Part shown: one piece after another, positions 5,935 to 6,599 of the stretch
How positions within the stretch are numbered: the stretch's first letter is position 1
How the letters are laid out: each line of letters opens with the position of its first letter
DNA from: Clostridiales bacterium
Lineage (GTDB): Bacteria > Bacillota > Clostridia > Oscillospirales > Acutalibacteraceae
Assembly (NCBI GenBank): GCA_012511005.1
Contig: JAAZGX010000214.1
Coordinates: 1 to 6,599, forward strand
Direction: 5' to 3'
DNA length: 6,599 nt
Notes under the pieces: generated by a model
The model's database searches: none
The model's input: the letters and a program-made list of their open reading frames with translations, nothing else
What the model was told of the DNA's origin: nothing
Translations under genes and position numbers: made by a program

Positions 5935-6599
5935 TTATTCCCACGGGAACTTATATTCAGTAAGCCCTAAACTGTCCCGAACTTCAATAAACTCTTTTTG
6001 AACCGCAGGATTTATAGGAACGCCTAAGTCTTTACGCGTAAGCCAAACTTCATACTCTTTTTCACCCGCGGTATAAATACGCTCTTGACCCGGTGCTTTT
6101 CTTGAAGCGCGTAAAGCGCGGCAAATATCACCCGCGGTTTTTTTGAACTCCTCAACACCCATAAAAGCGTTAGTATCAATGGCTATGAAAAAGTGTCCAA
6201 GATGGAAAGGCACTTTCTCACCGTTTTCGCCTATGCCTGTCAGCATTTTCAGGTAGTTGCCCTGCTGAAGCGCTGCTGAAAGAATTTCAACGACTGTAGC
6301 ATAGCCATAGCCTTTGTAACCCGCAAGCTCCTCGCCTATACCGCCAAGCGGAGCGAGAGCCGCCTCACCCGTGTTAAGCTCAACAAGGATATCATCGGAA
6401 TTTGTTTTAGCGTTTCCGTCAGAGCCTATTACCATACCAGCGGGCGTGTCTTTGCCTATTCTTGAAAAGTACTCAATTTTACCCCTTTGGGTTATAGAGG
6501 TTGCACAGTCAATGTTAAATGGGAAATCCTCATCTGTCGGAAGCCCGATTGTAAGCGGATTTGTGCCAAGCATATTTTCAACACCAAATGTGGGAGCTA
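5935..6599 (-). CDS. Ldh_2-family malate/L-lactate-type 2-hydroxyacid dehydrogenase, C-terminal part, truncated by window end
   Basis: The last 220 residues of an NAD(P)-dependent dehydrogenase of the malate/L-lactate dehydrogenase family, which also includes ureidoglycolate, sulfolactate and 2,3-diketogulonate enzymes. These are not related to classical LDH or MDH. The frame is open to the window edge; the missing N-terminal third or so (family length about 350) should hold the catalytic His. Visible family motifs are MLGTNPLTIGLP, the NIDCATSITQRGKI segment, PLGGIGEELAGYKGYGYATVVEILSAAL, the GHFFIAIDTNAF strand, and the ending KFPWE. The substrate cannot be chosen from this part. Its place directly upstream of malic enzyme suggests malate or a related 2-hydroxyacid, with both enzymes handling the malate/oxaloacetate/pyruvate pool. 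The promoter lies outside the window. Confidence 0.9.
   Translation of the reverse strand, partial: APTFGVENMLGTNPLTIGLPTDEDFPFNIDCATSITQRGKIEYFSRIGKDTPAGMVIGSDGNAKTNSDDILVELNTGEAALAPLGGIGEELAGYKGYGYATVVEILSAALQQGNYLKMLTGIGENGEKVPFHLGHFFIAIDTNAFMGVEEFKKTAGDICRALRASRKAPGQERIYTAGEKEYEVWLTRKDLGVPINPAVQKEFIEVRDSLGLTEYKFPWE

Overview
The window looks like part of the chromosome of an endospore-forming, AT-rich Gram-positive bacterium of the class Clostridia. The evidence is the adjacent spoIVB-spo0A pair, strong AGGAGG-type ribosome binding sites, use of GTG and TTG starts, and rho-independent terminators between most units. The genus cannot be fixed from the sequence alone. No tRNA, rRNA, CRISPR array or mobile element was seen.

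Layout: the C-terminal half of the SpoIVB peptidase (1-645, +) ends at its own terminator and is followed by spo0A (804-1574, +), the master sporulation regulator. Next comes a very small gene (1737-1859, +) for a 40-residue, one-helix protein with a Cys/Pro-rich tail. It has a GTG start and a sigma-K-like promoter. Two tandem minus-strand genes follow (2185-2343, then 1966-2157) for small, very polar Lys/Asn-rich proteins that share an N-terminal pattern. A minus-strand transporter of the GPH (melibiose carrier-like) family occupies 2486-3913. Divergent from it is a PAP2 membrane phosphatase (4098-4688, +) with a textbook vegetative promoter. Convergent to that is a minus-strand operon: a 2-hydroxyacid/malate dehydrogenase of the Ldh_2 family (5935-6599, cut by the window edge), then malic enzyme (4737-5906).

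How the genes fit together: SpoIVB (signal protease for activation of sigma-K) and Spo0A (entry into sporulation) form a conserved sporulation block. The small Cys/Pro membrane protein and the Lys/Asn-rich pair beside it may be sporulation or spore proteins, but this rests on position and on a promoter-like match, not on homology. The Ldh_2/malic enzyme operon is a metabolic unit linking 2-hydroxyacids such as malate to pyruvate and NAD(P)H. The transporter and the PAP2 phosphatase are separate single-gene units.

The best candidates for something undescribed are the 40-residue Cys/Pro protein, with two overlapping start codons, and the tandem Lys/Asn-rich small genes. Spo0A also carries two unusual substitutions in its phosphorylation loop.
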